From NCBI GenBank assembly GCA_012523605.1, contig JAAYTY010000170.1:1-7145 (forward strand): DNA of 7,145 nt. Reading direction: 5' to 3'. This stretch comes from Candidatus Fermentibacterota bacterium. Lineage in GTDB: Bacteria; Fermentibacterota; Fermentibacteria; Fermentibacterales; Fermentibacteraceae. Below, piece after piece: positions 6,748 through 7,145 of this stretch; the stretch's first letter is position 1, and each line of letters begins with the position of its first letter. Made by a program: the position numbers and the translations under genes. The notes under the pieces were generated by a model, which saw only the letters and a program-made list of their open reading frames with translations, was not told the DNA's origin and did not search any database.

Positions 6748-6809
6748 GGGGACAGTACCTGCAGGCGGCGATAGCCGGTACTACACAGTACCAGCATCGG
6801 ACTGTCCCC
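6748..6809. repeat. Nested palindrome after the secreted-protein operon
   Basis: Outer arms GGGGACAGT (6748-6756) and ACTGTCCCC (6801-6809) are perfect 9-bp complements. Inside them GGTACT (6777-6782) pairs with AGTACC (6787-6792) around ACAC, and a further AGTACC at 6754-6759 could compete for the same arm. It starts 14 nt after the propeller stop. The GGGGACAGT/ACTGTCCCC ends recall REP-like elements mobilised by TnpA_REP proteins. There is no T-run, so termination is possible but not shown. Confidence 0.7.
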
Positions 6810-6840
6810 AACGAGAAACAAAGTAGCTTATTGCTGTGGA

Positions 6841-6878
6841 CCGCACTCGCACATTCGCGAGCGAATGTGCTGTTGCGG
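6841..6878. repeat. Strong hairpin beside the IS end, possible bidirectional terminator
   Basis: GCACATTCGC (6849-6858) and GCGAATGTGC (6861-6870) are perfect 10-bp arms separated by GA. A second stem, CCGCA (6841-6845) with TGCGG (6874-6878), extends it across a 3-nt internal loop on each side. It lies between the convergent propeller and transposase genes, where a factor-independent stop for both would fit, but there is no poly-T tract on either side. It could also be the palindromic target next to which the IS inserted. Confidence 0.7.
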
Positions 6879-6883
6879 GCTCA

Positions 6884-7145
6884 GGCGGAGTCCGTCAATG
6901 TGGTGTAAGAAGGGTTTCGCATCCGGGCACATGATCGGCTAGCACCAGGGTCTCGCCCGGGGAGCTCGAAGCAGCTTCGGGCGAGGCGATTCTCATATAC
7001 CTCTTTCCGGTCATCCACTCCTCGTTCTGCTCCAGGAGAAGTGTCCCTACGAGCCTTATGATCGATCTCCGATTGGGGAAGATCCCCACGACTCTGCTCC
7101 GGCGCTTGATCTGAGAGTTCAGGTTCTCCATCGGGTTGTTCGTCC
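6884..7145 (-). mobile_element. IS256-family insertion sequence, transposase-3' end (continues beyond right edge)
   Basis: The transposase C-terminus at 6895-7145 identifies the family. Its terminus is probably near 6884, where GGCGGAGTCCGTCAATGTGG and then TGTAAG resemble the usual IS256-family terminal repeat pattern (GG, then a GTC-AA block, then GTGTAA). The exact boundary and target duplication cannot be fixed because the other end is outside the window. Inside the end, CTCGCCCG (6952-6959) and CGGGCGAG (6978-6985) form an 8-bp stem that may shield the element from outside transcription. Confidence 0.7.
6895..7145 (-). CDS. IS256-family (mutator-type) transposase, C-terminal part
   Basis: The minus strand encodes 82 residues entering from the right edge and ending at TGA 6897-6895. 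TNNPMENLNSQIKRR, then VVGIFPNRRSIIRLVG, TLLLEQNEEW and KRYM form the conserved C-terminus of IS256-family DDE transposases; the glutamate in NPMENLN is probably the last catalytic residue. About 300 N-terminal residues, with the two catalytic aspartates, lie beyond the window, so activity cannot be judged. After KRYM there is a tail of about 30 residues (MRIASPEAASSS onward, ending LLTPH) that runs into the terminal-repeat-like sequence. This could be a natural extension or read-through of an older stop. The gene converges on the secreted-protein operon. Confidence 0.9.
   Translation of the reverse strand, partial: TNNPMENLNSQIKRRSRVVGIFPNRRSIIRLVGTLLLEQNEEWMTGKRYMRIASPEAASSSPGETLVLADHVPGCETLLTPH

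Noticed and set aside
6748..6878. Classic intrinsic terminators
   Set aside because: The stems are strong but no run of T follows on either strand, so they are annotated as palindromes with termination only possible.

Overview
The window is GC-rich bacterial DNA. It holds parts of two genes cut by its edges, two complete and apparently secreted proteins, and about 0.9 kb of repeat-rich non-coding DNA. The best clue to the host is the C-terminal domain of the protein at 5336-6733. It has a PNP motif, a 'VYDISGRL' strand, a 'LPSGCYF' strand and a final 'AKLVVLR', as in the type A sorting / FlgD-Ig-like domains of Bacteroidota, Fibrobacterota and related FCB-group candidate phyla. Together with the high GC and the secreted proteins, this suggests a high-GC FCB-group candidate phylum (Fermentibacterota- or Eisenbacteria-like). 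That placement is inference; no rRNA or marker gene is present.

Layout. (1) 1-1720, minus strand: a two-gene operon. A PIN-like protein (1226-1720) is followed, with a 4-nt GTGA overlap, by the first 409 residues of a DUF499-family AAA+ ATPase that runs off the left edge. DUF499 ATPases commonly sit in defence-type neighbourhoods, and a translationally coupled PIN nuclease-like partner makes this the most system-like part of the window. (2) 1721-2645: no convincing gene. The stretch holds two perfect 39-bp direct repeats, two composite double-hairpin units, and the promoter region of the next gene, where a perfect inverted repeat overlaps a good -35 box. (3) 2646-6733, plus strand: a two-gene secreted-protein operon. 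The first gene (892 aa, TTG start) has a signal peptide, a region resembling clan GH-A glycoside hydrolases, a CARDB-like domain and a C-terminal beta-rich domain. The second begins 11 nt later (465 aa) and is a beta-propeller-like repeat protein with the C-terminal sorting-like domain. (4) 6734-6883: two hairpin elements in the intergenic stretch. (5) About 6884-7145, minus strand: the 3' end of an IS256-family insertion sequence, with the transposase C-terminus and a terminal-repeat-like end.

The two halves look unrelated. The left operon is probably intracellular and nuclease/ATPase-like. The right operon probably acts outside the cytoplasm, with one polysaccharide- or glycoside-directed enzyme candidate and one surface-sorted propeller. 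The divergent arrangement, repeats and IS element mark this as an accessory, rearranged region.
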